NCBI GenBank assembly: GCA_943329075.2
Contig: CALQCM020000007.1
Coordinates: 32,001 to 96,000 of the forward strand
Direction: 5' to 3'
Length of the DNA stretch: 64,000 nucleotides
Source: Chitinophaga pinensis
Lineage (GTDB): Bacteria; Pseudomonadota; Gammaproteobacteria; Burkholderiales; SG8-41
The notes under the pieces were generated by a model. It saw only the letters and a program-made list of their open reading frames with translations, was not told where the DNA came from and ran no database searches. This document shows positions 8,781 through 19,447 of this stretch, one piece after another (position 1 is the stretch's first letter; every line of letters begins with the position of its first letter). A program made the position numbers and the translations under genes.

Positions 8781-10316
8781 TCAAGCCGCGCGGAGCCTGA
8801 AATCGCGCAGGCGGAATCCCAGCAGCCACAACGTAGCAAAATACGCCGCGCCACCGAGCGCAACGACGCCAGTCAGCCGCAAAACCCGCGTCATCGCTTT
8901 CGCCGCGAGCCAGTCGTCAGCGCTGCCGGCAGCGAACCAGAGGCATATCCCCATCGCTGCAATGGCTATACTTATTTTGAAAGTGAAAGTCATCCACCCG
9001 GGCTGTGGCGTGTAAATACCGTGTAGCCGCAGTTGCCGGTACAAAAGACCGGCATTGAGACAGGCGCCGAGTCCGATCGCCAGTGCCAGCCCGGCATGTT
9101 GCAACGGAATCATGAATATGAAATTCATCGCCTGTGTCGCCGCCAATGAGACTAGCGCAATCTTCACCGGTGTCCGGATGTTCTGCCGCGCGTAAAAACC
9201 CGGCGCCAGCACCTTGACGAAGATGAGGCCGAGCAGACCGACACTGTAGGCGACCAGTGCATTGCGCGTCATCAGCACGTCGTTGCCGGAAAACTCGCCG
9301 TAGTGAAACAGTGTGGCGATCAGCGGCACCGCGAGAATCGCCAGTGCGACCGCCGCCGGCAGCGCCAGCATCAAGGTCAGGCGCAGGCCCCAATCGAGCA
9401 ACCGGGAATATGCATCGGGCGACTGGTCGGCATAATGTTTGGCCAGACTCGGCAGCAGGATGGTGCCGAGTGCCACCCCCAGCAGGCCGGTCGGAAATTC
9501 CATCAGTCGATCGGCGTAATAGAGCCAGGACACGCTGCCGGTGACGAGAAATGACGCGAAGATGATATTGATGAGCAGACTGATCTGGCTGATCGAGACG
9601 CCGAACACTGCCGGGCCCATCTGGCGGACGACGCGCCACACGCCCTCGTCGCCAAAATCAAGTTTGAAGCGCGGCAGGAGCCCGAGCCGCCACAAATGCG
9701 GAATCTGGAAGGCGAGCTGCAATATGCCGCCGCAGAGCACGCCCCAGGCCAGCGCCTTCACGGGCGGATCAAAATACGGCGCCAGCCACAGCGCAAACAC
9801 GATAAACGAAATATTCAGCAGCGCCGGCGTCAACGCCGGCACGGTGAATTTGCTATAGGTATTGAGGATGCCGCCGGCCAGCGACACCAGCGAAATGAAA
9901 AATATATAGGGGAAGGTGATGCGCAGCAGCACCGTCGTCAGTTCAAATTTCTGCGTATCCGCGGCAAAGCCCGGTGCGCTCAATTGCACGATGAAGGGGG
10001 CAGCGAGCACGCCGAGGACGGTCACCACAAACAGCGCCAGTGCCAGCAGTGCCGACACGTGGTCGACCAGGATGCGGGTGTCGGCGTCGCCGCGCCGGTT
10101 CTTGTATTCGGCAAGGATGGGCACGAAGGCCTGCGCAAACGCGCCCTCGGCAAACAGGCGCCGCAGCAGGTTGGGAATCTTGAAGGCGACAAAAAAGGCG
10201 TCGGTGGCCACCCCGGCGCCGAAGGCGCGCGCAATCACCGTATCGCGGACAAAGCCGAGGATGCGCGAAACCAGCGTCATGCTGCTCACCGTGGCGAGCG
10301 CTTTCAACAAATTCAT
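8781..10316 (-). CDS. murJ: Lipid II flippase MurJ
   Basis: Integral membrane protein that flips lipid II across the inner membrane for peptidoglycan synthesis. The 511-residue length and about 14 hydrophobic segments fit. The start [30 protein letters not shown] is the family signature, followed by [26 protein letters not shown]. It is divergent from rpsT, a very common betaproteobacterial arrangement. The ATG at 10316 is supported by homologous N-termini. The 174 bp between its 3' end and the transporter operon shows no gene; it probably holds that operon's promoter. Confidence 0.95.
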   Translation of the reverse strand: MNLLKALATVSSMTLVSRILGFVRDTVIARAFGAGVATDAFFVAFKIPNLLRRLFAEGAFAQAFVPILAEYKNRRGDADTRILVDHVSALLALALFVVTVLGVLAAPFIVQLSAPGFAADTQKFELTTVLLRITFPYIFFISLVSLAGGILNTYSKFTVPALTPALLNISFIVFALWLAPYFDPPVKALAWGVLCGGILQLAFQIPHLWRLGLLPRFKLDFGDEGVWRVVRQMGPAVFGVSISQISLLINIIFASFLVTGSVSWLYYADRLMEFPTGLLGVALGTILLPSLAKHYADQSPDAYSRLLDWGLRLTLMLALPAAVALAILAVPLIATLFHYGEFSGNDVLMTRNALVAYSVGLLGLIFVKVLAPGFYARQNIRTPVKIALVSLAATQAMNFIFMIPLQHAGLALAIGLGACLNAGLLYRQLRLHGIYTPQPGWMTFTFKISIAIAAMGICLWFAAGSADDWLAAKAMTRVLRLTGVVALGGAAYFATLWLLGFRLRDFRLRAA

Positions 10317-10363
10317 GGCGTTATGCCCAGATTGGAGGGGGCGTGCTAAACCGGTGATTCTGC

Positions 10364-10392
10364 TTGCTAAATGGGGGGAACGCCCGTATCAT
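10364..10392 (+). promoter_or_regulatory. Probable sigma-70 promoter of rpsT
   Basis: TTGCTA (10364-10369), a 17-base spacer and TATCAT (10387-10392) form a good housekeeping promoter about 70 bp upstream of the rpsT start. It lies in the divergent gap with murJ. Assignment is by consensus match and position only. Confidence 0.6.
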
Positions 10393-10462
10393 AGCGCCCT
10401 TTTTCTCCGTCCCTGTAAACCGTGGGCGGTCAGCAGTCGCAGGAAGCAAAGGGGTACTAATC

Positions 10463-10726
10463 ATGGCGAATATAGCATCAGCGAAAAAAGCAGCACGTCA
10501 AAGCGAAGTTCGGCGCGCGCATAACACCAGCCTGCGCTCGAAACTGCGCAGCGCGATCAAACGCGTCCAGGCCGCGATCAAGGTCGGTGACAAAGTCGCC
10601 GCCCGCGGCATACTGCGCGATGCCGGCAAGGTGATCGACACCATCGCCGACAAGCGGATCGTGCACAAGAACAAGGCATCGCGCCACAAGAGCCGCCTCT
10701 CGGCCGCAGTCAAGGCGATGACGTAG
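10463..10726 (+). CDS. rpsT: 30S ribosomal protein S20
   Basis: Primary 16S rRNA-binding protein of the small subunit. The product has 87 residues, the normal S20 length, beginning [20 protein letters not shown] and ending [18 protein letters not shown], very lysine/arginine-rich. The ATG at 10463 is certain from homologous N-termini; the frame upstream to 10364 lies in the promoter region. The last 17 bp overlap the end of the convergent DUF3579 gene. Confidence 0.97.
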   Translation: MANIASAKKAARQSEVRRAHNTSLRSKLRSAIKRVQAAIKVGDKVAARGILRDAGKVIDTIADKRIVHKNKASRHKSRLSAAVKAMT

Positions 10727-11036
10727 TCTCCGCGGCGCCTTCTGAAGGCGCCGTGTCGTGCGGGCGGAATTTGCGCCGCCCCGGTCGCAGCATCAGCTCA
10801 TTGTCGCGCGCCAAGCCGGGCAGGAACAAATACGCGGGCGGATCGATCTGCTCGAGTTCACGGTCGACCACAACACACCTCACGCCGGACGAAACCACCG
10901 GTTTGAGATCGGGCGCATCGCTCAGATGCCGGTCCTCGCCGAATACTGACATCATGCCGCACAGCCGCTCCGCCCGGTCACTGGGCCGGAACTGGCGGCC
11001 TTCGACGGTGGTGCCAACAATGCGAATCGAGCGCAT
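10710..11036 (-). CDS. DUF3579 family protein
   Basis: A 108-residue member of the DUF3579 family of small proteins of unknown function, largely betaproteobacterial and usually found beside argD-argF. Recognisable blocks are [24 protein letters not shown] (here [17 protein letters not shown]), [19 protein letters not shown] and [13 protein letters not shown]. It is divergent from argD and converges on rpsT, overlapping it by 17 bp. The C-terminal ~20 residues (…[15 protein letters not shown]) are poorly conserved and are encoded over the hairpin at 10733-10753. Confidence 0.8.
   Translation of the reverse strand: MRSIRIVGTTVEGRQFRPSDRAERLCGMMSVFGEDRHLSDAPDLKPVVSSGVRCVVVDRELEQIDPPAYLFLPGLARDNELMLRPGRRKFRPHDTAPSEGAAETTSSP
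10733..10753. terminator. 9-bp perfect stem-loop between rpsT and the DUF3579 gene
   Basis: CGGCGCCTT, loop CTG, AAGGCGCCG form a perfect 9-bp stem seven bases after the rpsT stop. No U-tract follows on the plus strand, so it is not a classical intrinsic terminator, but it may stabilise or end the S20 message. It lies inside the DUF3579 reading frame on the opposite strand. Confidence 0.45.
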
Positions 11037-11213
11037 CGGTGAACATGGCGCGTAGTTTACCAGCGTCGCCTGCCATCAAAATTTCACTTGCACGGCGGCG
11101 GCGGTTTGGCACACACTATTCATTCAGCATCGGGTAACCATCGGCAGCACGGCAGGACAATTCAGTTTCACGGCGGCGACAGCCGCCGTATTGCTTTTGG
11201 GGGTTGAATCGCA

Positions 11214-12419
11214 ATGTCGCACGTCATGCACACATACAAGCGGCTGCCGGTCACGTTCGAGCGCGGCGAAGGCTGCTGGCTGTGGGACAAGCAGGGCAAA
11301 CGCTATCTCGACGCGCTCGCCGGCATCGCCGTGTGCGGCGTCGGCCACTGCCACCCGCGGCTGGTGAAGGCGATCAGCGAACAGGCGGCGCGCCTTGTGC
11401 ACACCTCCAACCTCTACGAAATCGAGAAGCAGGAACTGCTCGGCGACCGTCTCGCCGCCATCTCCGGCATGGACGAGGTGTTCTTCTGCAATTCAGGCTG
11501 CGAAGCCAACGAAGCCGCCATCAAGCTCGCGCGGCTCTACGGCCACGGCAAGGGCATCGATGCGCCGGCCATCATCGTACTGGAAAAGGCCTTCCACGGA
11601 CGCACCATTGCCACGCTGTCGGCCACCGGCAGCCGCAAAGTGCAGGCCGGCTTTGAACCGCTGGTGCCGGGATTCGTGCGCGTGCCGTTTGACGATCTCG
11701 CCGCGGTCAAAAAAGTGGCGGAGAACAACCATAACGTCGTCGCCGTGCTGGTCGAACTGATCCAGGGCGAAGGCGGCATCAACATCTGCCATGACGGCTA
11801 TCTGCACGGCCTGCGCGAAATCTGCGACACCAACGGCTGGCTGTTGATGCTCGACGAAGTGCAAAGCGGCATCGGCCGCACCGGCCAATGGTTTGCCTTC
11901 CAGCACTCGGGCGTTAAACCTGACGTGATGACGCTGGCGAAAGGCCTCGCCTCGGGCGTGCCGATCGGCGCCTGCATCGCCGCCGGCCCGGCTGCCGGTG
12001 TGCTCAAACCCGGCAATCACGGCTCGACCTTCGGCGGCAATCCGCTGGCCTGCGCCGCAGCGCTCGAAACACTGGCCATCATCGAGGACGACAAACTGAT
12101 GGCCAACGCCGTCGCCATCGGCGAATTCATCCATGCCGGACTGCGCAGCGCGCTGGCCGGCAGCCGCGGCGTGCGCGAAATCCGCAACAAAGGGCTGATG
12201 ATCGGCATCGAACTCGAGATGGAATGCAACCAGCTCGTCAAGGACGCACTGGCCGAAGGGCTGCTGATCAACGTCACCGCCGACAACGTGGTGCGCCTGC
12301 TGCCGCCGCTGACCATGCAGCACGCCGAAGCGCAGCAACTGGTCACGCAGCTGGGCGCCCTGATCGCCGGGTTCCTCGCCAAAAACAGCGTCGCTCCGGC
12401 CGCCGTCAAAACCGCCTGA
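11214..12419 (+). CDS. argD: Acetylornithine aminotransferase
   Basis: PLP-dependent class III aminotransferase converting N-acetylglutamate semialdehyde to N-acetylornithine in arginine synthesis; may also serve lysine synthesis. The 401-residue protein has FFCNSGCEANEAAIKLAR (phosphate-binding region), FHGRTIATLSATG, LMLDEVQSGIGRTGQWFAFQH, and the PLP lysine in MTLAKGLASGVPIGA. The C-terminus RLLPPLTM is typical of ArgD. It is 32 bp upstream of argF on the same strand, an arginine operon. A 177-bp divergent promoter gap separates it from the DUF3579 gene. Confidence 0.94.
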   Translation: MSHVMHTYKRLPVTFERGEGCWLWDKQGKRYLDALAGIAVCGVGHCHPRLVKAISEQAARLVHTSNLYEIEKQELLGDRLAAISGMDEVFFCNSGCEANEAAIKLARLYGHGKGIDAPAIIVLEKAFHGRTIATLSATGSRKVQAGFEPLVPGFVRVPFDDLAAVKKVAENNHNVVAVLVELIQGEGGINICHDGYLHGLREICDTNGWLLMLDEVQSGIGRTGQWFAFQHSGVKPDVMTLAKGLASGVPIGACIAAGPAAGVLKPGNHGSTFGGNPLACAAALETLAIIEDDKLMANAVAIGEFIHAGLRSALAGSRGVREIRNKGLMIGIELEMECNQLVKDALAEGLLINVTADNVVRLLPPLTMQHAEAQQLVTQLGALIAGFLAKNSVAPAAVKTA

Positions 12420-12451
12420 GCGGTTTCGAACGCACACGGGATATTGCCGCG

Positions 12452-13372
12452 ATGGAACTCCGCCACTATCTGCAATTCAGGGATTTTTCGCTCGACGAAT
12501 ACGAGTACCTGTTCGCGCGCGCGCTCTGGATCAAAGACAAGTTCAAGCGCTACGAACCCTATCAGCCGCTGGTCGACCGCACACTGGCGATGGTGTTCGA
12601 AAAGCATTCGACGCGCACCCGCGTTTCATTTGAGGCGGGCATGAACCAGCTCGGCGGCTCGGTCATCACACTGATGACGCGCGACACGCAGATGGGACGC
12701 GGCGAACCGCTCGAAGACGTGGCACGCGTGATATCACGCATGGTCGACGTGATCATGATCCGCACCTTCGAGCAGTCCATCATCGAGCGCTTTGCCTCGA
12801 ATTCACGCGTGCCGGTGATCAACGGACTGACCAACGAATACCACCCCTGCCAGATCATGGCCGACATCTTCACCTACATCGAACACCGCAAATCAATCCG
12901 CGGCAAAACGGTGGCGTGGATCGGCGACTCAAACAACGTCTGCATCACCTGGCTGCAGGCCGCCTCGATATTCGGCTTCAACGTGCATGTCTCAACGCCG
13001 CCCGGCTACGAACTCCAGGCGGAGCAGATCAGCGGCATCGACACCACCCACTTCGAATCCTTTGCCGACCCGCATGATGCCGCACGCGGCGCAGACCTCG
13101 TCACCACCGACGTCTGGACCAGCATGGGATTCGAGGCCGAGAACGAAGAACGCAAGCGCGATTTCGAGAACTGGCAGGTCGACAGCGCAATGATGCGGCT
13201 GGCCAAACCCGACGCCCTGTTCATGCACTGCCTGCCCGCGCACCGCGGCGAGGAAGTCGCGGCCGAGGTGATCGACGGCCCGCAAAGCGTGGTGTGGGAT
13301 GAGGCCGAAAACCGCCTGCATGTACAGAAGGCGCTGATTGAATTTCTTTTGCTTGGCCGCACCATCGTTTGA
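12452..13372 (+). CDS. argF: Ornithine carbamoyltransferase
   Basis: Makes citrulline from ornithine and carbamoyl phosphate. The 306-residue protein shows the carbamoyl phosphate motif FEKHSTRTRVSFE near residues 50-62, HPCQIMADIFT, the ornithine-binding WTSMGFE, and FMHCLPAHRGEEV near residue 265. The ATG at 12452 (MELRHYLQFRDFSLDEY) matches the family N-terminus. The next reading frame begins just after the argF stop, so argD-argF-chorismate mutase may be one transcript. Confidence 0.95.
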   Translation: MELRHYLQFRDFSLDEYEYLFARALWIKDKFKRYEPYQPLVDRTLAMVFEKHSTRTRVSFEAGMNQLGGSVITLMTRDTQMGRGEPLEDVARVISRMVDVIMIRTFEQSIIERFASNSRVPVINGLTNEYHPCQIMADIFTYIEHRKSIRGKTVAWIGDSNNVCITWLQAASIFGFNVHVSTPPGYELQAEQISGIDTTHFESFADPHDAARGADLVTTDVWTSMGFEAENEERKRDFENWQVDSAMMRLAKPDALFMHCLPAHRGEEVAAEVIDGPQSVVWDEAENRLHVQKALIEFLLLGRTIV

Positions 13373-13376
13373 ACGC

Positions 13377-13904
13377 GTGAGACGGACGCTGCTCGCTGCC
13401 GGTGTTTTACTGCTGTCAGCCTGTGCCGCGCTGCAATCCCCGTCCGACCCGCTGGCCGAACTCCTGCACCTGATCGATCAGCGCCTGGCCATCGGCGAAG
13501 CAGTCGCGCGCAACAAATGGAATTCCGGCGCGCCGATCGAAGATCCCGCACGCGAACGTGCAATCATCGACGCCATCGGCACGCAGGCCGCCGTCCACAA
13601 TCTCGAGCCGGCGTTCGCCCAAGCATTTTTCCGCGCACAGATCGAGGCATCAAAAATCGTGCAGAGGGCGCGGTTCGCGCAATGGGCCGCTGCGGCGCAG
13701 CCGCCTTTCGACGATCCGCCCGACCTGCAGCGCGACATTCGCCCGCAACTCGACCGGCTGACTATGGCAATGCTGGCCGCACTCGCGCAGGCCATGCCGG
13801 CGCTCGGTACGCCCGGCGCCAATACGCGGCTGGCGGCGCACGCCTCGGATGCGGCACACGCCGCAGCCTTGGCACCACTCAAAAAAACAGCGTTACAGCA
13901 CTAG
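13377..13904 (+). CDS. aroQ: Exported gamma-class chorismate mutase
   Basis: Converts chorismate to prephenate; the gamma class of AroQ enzymes acts in the periplasm. The 175-residue product begins with a signal sequence having a lipobox-like end (LLAAGVLLLSAC). The fold signature follows: RLAIGEAVARNKW, IEDPARERAIIDAI and EPAFAQAFFRAQIEASKIVQ, all typical of AroQ-gamma. The GTG at 13377 gives an ordinary signal peptide; an ATG at 13338 would start inside argF. It ends on the same CTAG that holds the stop of the convergent CitE-like gene. Whether it is a lipoprotein or cleaved earlier is unclear. Confidence 0.85.
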   Translation: MRRTLLAAGVLLLSACAALQSPSDPLAELLHLIDQRLAIGEAVARNKWNSGAPIEDPARERAIIDAIGTQAAVHNLEPAFAQAFFRAQIEASKIVQRARFAQWAAAAQPPFDDPPDLQRDIRPQLDRLTMAMLAALAQAMPALGTPGANTRLAAHASDAAHAAALAPLKKTALQH

Positions 13905-14788
13905 CGGTTCTGCGCCTTGATCGTGGCAACGAGATCGAGCACGTTCTGCGCTGTCTTCGCCATCGCCACATCCACCAGTTTGCCGTCGACCGTGGTGCTG
14001 CCGATGCCGCGGCTCAAGGCTTCATTGAACGCCGCAATCACGCGGTGGGCGTAATCGACCTCCGCCGCAGTCGGCGAATAAATTTCGTTCGCCACCTCGA
14101 TCTGCGCCGGATGTATCACGGTGCGGCCGCGGAAACCAAGTCGTTTCGACAATTGCGTGTCGCGTTTGAAGCCATCCGGATCGCGCACGTGCGAAAACAC
14201 GCCATCGAGCGGGTACTGGATGTTATTGGCGCGCGCCGCGACGAAGGTCATCTGCCGCACAAACATCATTTCCGGCCCTTCACTCGACCACGTCGCGCCC
14301 AGTGACACGTTCATGTCGCCATCCTCGCCGCCGGCATACACGGCCGATTCGATGCGCTTCGCACCGCCGATGATTTCGCGCGCTGACAAGACGCCCGCCG
14401 CGCTCTCGATCATGACGATGATGGGTGTGCCACCGACCTCCAGTCCCTTGCGCGTTTCGATACTCGCGATCATGCGGTCAACCGCGGCGACGTCGCCGAC
14501 GCTGTCCTGCTTGGGCACAACAAAACCGGCGAGTCCCGGCGTGCCGACAAATGTTTCGAAATCCTCGTGCAGGAAACCGCTGGGCACCGAATTGACACGC
14601 ACCCAGCTTTTGTTGCCGGCGGTCTTCGCAATGGCTTCTTTCGTCATCGCGCGTGCATTCGCCTTCTCCGGCGGCGGCACCGTGTCTTCGAGATCGAAAA
14701 TGAAACCGTCGGCCGGCAGCGAGCCGAGTTTGTCGAGCATCCGCTTCTGATTGGCCGGCACGAACAAAAGGCTACGCCACAAACGCAT
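13901..14788 (-). CDS. CoA ester lyase, CitE/HpcH family
   Basis: A 295-residue TIM-barrel enzyme of the HpcH/HpaI aldolase-citrate lyase beta family, which cleaves or condenses acyl-CoA esters such as malyl-CoA or citramalyl-CoA. Family blocks are LWRSLLFVPANQKRMLDK, DGFIFDLEDTVPPPEKANAR (Mg ligand region), VRVNSV, VPKQDSVGDV, IIVMIESAAGVLSAREI and FRGRTVIHPAQIEVANEIY. It is last in a Bug-CaiB-CitE operon, suggesting activation of a carboxylic acid to its CoA ester followed by C-C cleavage. The substrate cannot be read from sequence. Confidence 0.87.
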   Translation of the reverse strand: MRLWRSLLFVPANQKRMLDKLGSLPADGFIFDLEDTVPPPEKANARAMTKEAIAKTAGNKSWVRVNSVPSGFLHEDFETFVGTPGLAGFVVPKQDSVGDVAAVDRMIASIETRKGLEVGGTPIIVMIESAAGVLSAREIIGGAKRIESAVYAGGEDGDMNVSLGATWSSEGPEMMFVRQMTFVAARANNIQYPLDGVFSHVRDPDGFKRDTQLSKRLGFRGRTVIHPAQIEVANEIYSPTAAEVDYAHRVIAAFNEALSRGIGSTTVDGKLVDVAMAKTAQNVLDLVATIKAQNR

Positions 14789-14866
14789 GGTGAATTCTCC
14801 GGTTAAGTCGATTGATGGATCTGATCTTCAGTAGGGAATAAACAAGGGGGCCCGCGCCCTGGTCGA

Positions 14867-16072
14867 CTATGCCTTGGCCAGCATGACGGCGCCCGCGGCG
14901 GCCATCGCGGCGATGCGCGCGTCGTCGTAACCAAGTTCGCGCAGGATCTCCGCCGAATGCTCGGCCAGCAGCGGCGCCGGCCGGCGGATCGACGGACTGC
15001 CCTCGTCGAACAACACGGGGTTGCGCACGTTTCTGGTCTTGCCCATGGTCGGATGATCCACTTCTTCGATCACCTTGCGCGCCTGGATATGCGGGTTGTC
15101 GAACACTTCCTGCATGTTGTTGACGCGCGAACAGGGCACGCCCGCTTCCATCAGCAGCGCCTCGAGGGCCGCGGCGCCTTTTTTGCGCACCGCCGGCGTG
15201 ACGATTTCAAGCAACGGCGCTTCGTTCTGCTTGCGCAACACATAGGTGGCGAATCGCGGATCGGCAATTGCCGCTTCGAGATCGACCGCTGCCATGAAGC
15301 GGCGGAACAGGTCGTCGTTCGGTGTGCCGATCGCCAGATAGTGACCGTCGCTGGTCTCGAACAATTGATAAGGCGTATTCAAACGGTGCTGGTGGCCGCA
15401 GCGCACCGGCACTTCGCCGGTGGCGAGATAAAACGCGGTTTCCCACGCCGCCGCCGAGATCGACGCCTCGACCAGCGACACGTCGGCGGTGCGCCCGCCC
15501 TTGCCCTGCAGCTTGCCGATCAGTCCGCATAACGTTGCATAAGTCGAAAACATGGCACCGAAAATATCAGCGGCCTGGATGCCGGTGCGCATCGGCATGT
15601 CGGTCGGCAGACCCGTCACCGACAAAGCACCCGAGAAGGCCTCGACGATCAGATTGACGCCGGCGCGGCGCCGGTAGGGGCCGGTCTGGCCGAAACCCGA
15701 TGCCGAGGTGTAGACGATGTCCGGATTGACTGCGCGCACCTGTGCCGGCCCGAGGCCGATGCCTTCGAGCGCACCCGGCCGGTTGTTTTCGAGAAACACG
15801 TCGCTCTTCTTCACCAGTTCGAGCACGACGTCGCGCGCCGACTGCTGCTTGAGGTCGAGCACGAGACTGCGCTTGTTGCGGTTGAGCGCGGCGAAACTCG
15901 CGCTCTCGCCGTTGACCAGTGGCGGCATCGCGCGCGTCTGGTCGCCACGCGCCGGGCGTTCGATCTTGATGACATCGGCCCCCATGTCGCCGAGCAACAT
16001 GCCGCAAAACGGGCCGGCAATAAAATTGCCGAGTTCAAGAACCCTGATTCCTTCGAGTGGCTGTGACATCAA
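14867..16072 (-). CDS. CaiB/BaiF-type (class III) CoA transferase
   Basis: Moves CoA between carboxylic acids. The 401-residue protein opens MSQPLEGIRVLELGNFIAGPFCGMLLGDMGADVIKIE, the class III signature. PARGDQTRAMPP and NRNKRSLVLDLKQ follow, and the catalytic Asp region is TGIQAADIFGAMFSTYATLCG. The C-terminal part has GVPCSRVNNMQEVFDNPHIQARKVIEEVDHPTMG. It lies between the Bug protein and the CitE-like lyase on one strand. The start is the second Met (MSQPLEG, 16069) or the ATG at 16072. Confidence 0.9.
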   Translation of the reverse strand: MMSQPLEGIRVLELGNFIAGPFCGMLLGDMGADVIKIERPARGDQTRAMPPLVNGESASFAALNRNKRSLVLDLKQQSARDVVLELVKKSDVFLENNRPGALEGIGLGPAQVRAVNPDIVYTSASGFGQTGPYRRRAGVNLIVEAFSGALSVTGLPTDMPMRTGIQAADIFGAMFSTYATLCGLIGKLQGKGGRTADVSLVEASISAAAWETAFYLATGEVPVRCGHQHRLNTPYQLFETSDGHYLAIGTPNDDLFRRFMAAVDLEAAIADPRFATYVLRKQNEAPLLEIVTPAVRKKGAAALEALLMEAGVPCSRVNNMQEVFDNPHIQARKVIEEVDHPTMGKTRNVRNPVLFDEGSPSIRRPAPLLAEHSAEILRELGYDDARIAAMAAAGAVMLAKA

Positions 16073-16114
16073 CTTCTCAATTCAATGATTGAAATTTTCC
16101 GCGCGGGCGGAGGT

Positions 16115-17092
16115 TTATTCGGGCTGCAAACCGATTTTGGCAGCAAGGCGGCGATTGAGCTGGATTTCATCGACGACAATTTTCGCAAATTCCGCCGGCG
16201 TCGAACCAACCGGCACGAAGCCCTGCTCGGCCATTGCCGTTTTGATTTCCGCGTCCTGCAGTGCCGTGGCCACCTCGTTGCGAATACGTTTTACATAGGC
16301 GTCCGGCGTGCGCGCCGGAAACCATAATGCGTACCACGGCACAAAGATGTAGCCCTTCACGCCCGACTCGTCGATGGTCGGCACATCGGGCAAGCCGCTC
16401 CAGCGTTGCGGCGCAGTGATGCCGAGCGCCTTGATGCGGCCCGACTTGATCTGCGGCAGCAGCGCGGTGGCCGGCCCGAAACAGGTGTCGACGCGGCCCG
16501 CGGCGAGATCAACGATGGCCTGACCGACACCCTTGTACGGGATGTGCATGAGTTGGGTGCCGGCCTTGTCGTTAAACAGTTCCGCGGCGAAATGCATGAC
16601 GTTACCGACCCCGCCCGACCCGTAGGTGATCTTGCCCGGTTGCGCCTTGGCTGCAGCGATGAATTCCGGAATCGTCTTTGCCGTGATGCCGTTGTGCGAA
16701 ACCAGCAGAAAACCGACGCTGTTCACGATCAGCGTGATCGGCGTGAAATCCTTGACCGGATCGTAGGGCAGCGCTTTGGTGATCACCGGCAGGCTGGCAT
16801 GGCTCGATGAGGTATGCAGTATCGTATAACCATCGGGCGCGGCCTTCGCCACCAGATCGGTACCGAGCGCACCGCCGGCGCCGGGGCGGTTATCGATCAC
16901 CAGCGTGGTGATGTGCTGCATCTTGCGGCCGAGTGAACGGCCGATGTAATCCATCGGCCCGCCCGCCGCATAGGGCACGACGACGCGGATCGGCTTGGTC
17001 GGATAATCGCTCTGCACGTCCGCCGCCTGCGCCACCGATACCGTCGGCGCAACCAGCAATGCCGTCATCAGTCCCAATTTGATTAAACGCAT
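16115..17092 (-). CDS. Bug/TctC-family periplasmic binding protein (1)
   Basis: A 325-residue binding protein of the tripartite tricarboxylate transporter type. After a signal peptide (…VAPTVSVAQAA) come YPTKPIRVVVPYAAGGPMDYIGR, VIDNRPGAGGALGTDLVAKAAPDGYTIL, HIPYKGVGQAIVDLAAGRVDTCF and GLPDVPTIDESGVKGY, the standard Bug blocks for carboxylates bound via two beta-strand-beta-strand loops. ATG at 17092 is preferred because GAGGAGA lies just upstream; another in-frame ATG is at 17107. It heads the operon with CaiB and CitE genes, so its ligand is probably the acid those enzymes process. No TctA/TctB membrane genes are nearby. Confidence 0.9.
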   Translation of the reverse strand: MRLIKLGLMTALLVAPTVSVAQAADVQSDYPTKPIRVVVPYAAGGPMDYIGRSLGRKMQHITTLVIDNRPGAGGALGTDLVAKAAPDGYTILHTSSSHASLPVITKALPYDPVKDFTPITLIVNSVGFLLVSHNGITAKTIPEFIAAAKAQPGKITYGSGGVGNVMHFAAELFNDKAGTQLMHIPYKGVGQAIVDLAAGRVDTCFGPATALLPQIKSGRIKALGITAPQRWSGLPDVPTIDESGVKGYIFVPWYALWFPARTPDAYVKRIRNEVATALQDAEIKTAMAEQGFVPVGSTPAEFAKIVVDEIQLNRRLAAKIGLQPE

Positions 17093-17349
17093 GATTCTCC
17101 TCGCCATGTCCGTCCGTGCGCTCGCATTGCGCCGTTTGCTTGCAACGACGCGACCGCCGGATGTTTGTTGGTGAATGCGGCAGACCCCGGGTCAGGGTGC
17201 CGCGGAACAGGTAGTTTGACCGATCTCACGCCGTTTTTCCATCGTCGGCCACCGGCACAAACGCCGGCGGCGCTGAAAACACGCTAGGATTCGCTTCTGC
17301 GCCCGACTACGTGGCGGCGCGTTTTTTAAAATGCAGGATCAAGTTCGCA

Positions 17350-18093
17350 ATGGATGCACAAGTCACCGTCATATGCGCCGTCTGGTGCCGGCAGAAGGAC
17401 AAGGAAGCCCTGCTGCGCGGACATATGGCCAACCTGCAGCAGCAGAGCGTGCCCTGCGCGGTGATCTACGTCTTTGACGAAGGCGATGCCTGCCCCGGCT
17501 GGCTCACCGGCACAAAAATCAGCGTCGCCTCGCCGCTGACCATTTATCAGGCATGGAACGTCGCCCTGTCGCTGGTGCAGACGCCCTTCGTGATGAATCT
17601 CAATCTGGACGACCGTCTGGCACCTAACGGTGTCGAAATGCTGCAAAACGCGCTCGAAGACGATGACGAGGCGGTACTCGCCGCCGGCGACTGGCGCATC
17701 TGTTTTAACGCCGAGGACACCGACGCGGTGCGCTTCGCCTACGGCATTGAAGAGGAACCCTGCCCGCCGGACTGGCCACCGGTCGCCGGCGTGCGTGCGC
17801 GCTTTGGCAGCGGTGACGGTCTGCGCGGCGCCTATGGGCCGGCCACGCTGTGGCGGATGTCGGCGCATGTCGGCATGCCGCGCTACCCCTACCGCTTCGC
17901 CGACGGCTCGTTGATCCGTGTGATTGGCGACGCCGTCTGGTGGAAGCTGCTGGAGAACTCCCGCCGCAAGCTGCTGCGCCTGCCGCTGATCATCGGCCAC
18001 TACCGCAGCGATCCCGCGTCGCAGGCCGAATTCCGCACACCCGCCGACGGCGAATTCGAGAAATTCGCCAGCCTGGGCATCTCGGTTAAATAA
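17350..18093 (+). CDS. Glycosyltransferase family 2-like protein
   Basis: A 247-residue cytoplasmic protein that looks like a small GT-A glycosyltransferase: N-terminal VTVICAVWCRQKDKEALLRGHMANLQQQSVPCAVIYVFD is the nucleotide-sugar fold start, and VMNLNLDDRLAPNGVEML holds a DxD-like acidic motif near residues 85-100. It lacks membrane segments. ATG at 17350 is chosen; the frame is open to 17311. It stands alone between the Bug gene and argG, and a donor or acceptor cannot be inferred. Confidence 0.6.
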   Translation: MDAQVTVICAVWCRQKDKEALLRGHMANLQQQSVPCAVIYVFDEGDACPGWLTGTKISVASPLTIYQAWNVALSLVQTPFVMNLNLDDRLAPNGVEMLQNALEDDDEAVLAAGDWRICFNAEDTDAVRFAYGIEEEPCPPDWPPVAGVRARFGSGDGLRGAYGPATLWRMSAHVGMPRYPYRFADGSLIRVIGDAVWWKLLENSRRKLLRLPLIIGHYRSDPASQAEFRTPADGEFEKFASLGISVK

Positions 18094-18138
18094 TCCGCCG
18101 CAGCGGGGGGCGCCACGGTGATTCCGCCGGCGAATATG

Positions 18139-18168
18139 CTGGCTCTAGGCGCGGCAGACGCTTAAAAT
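18139..18168 (+). promoter_or_regulatory. Possible argG promoter
   Basis: CTGGCT (18139-18144) and TAAAAT (18163-18168) with an 18-base spacer lie 51 bp before the argG start, followed by a pyrimidine-rich leader. The match is moderate. Confidence 0.35.
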
Positions 18169-18219
18169 CCTGCCTTTCTCTTTTTCCACGCTTCTCTCAT
18201 ATTTCCTCCGGAAACCCGC

Positions 18220-19437
<1,218 letters not shown>

Positions 19438-19447
19438 CCACAGGGAT

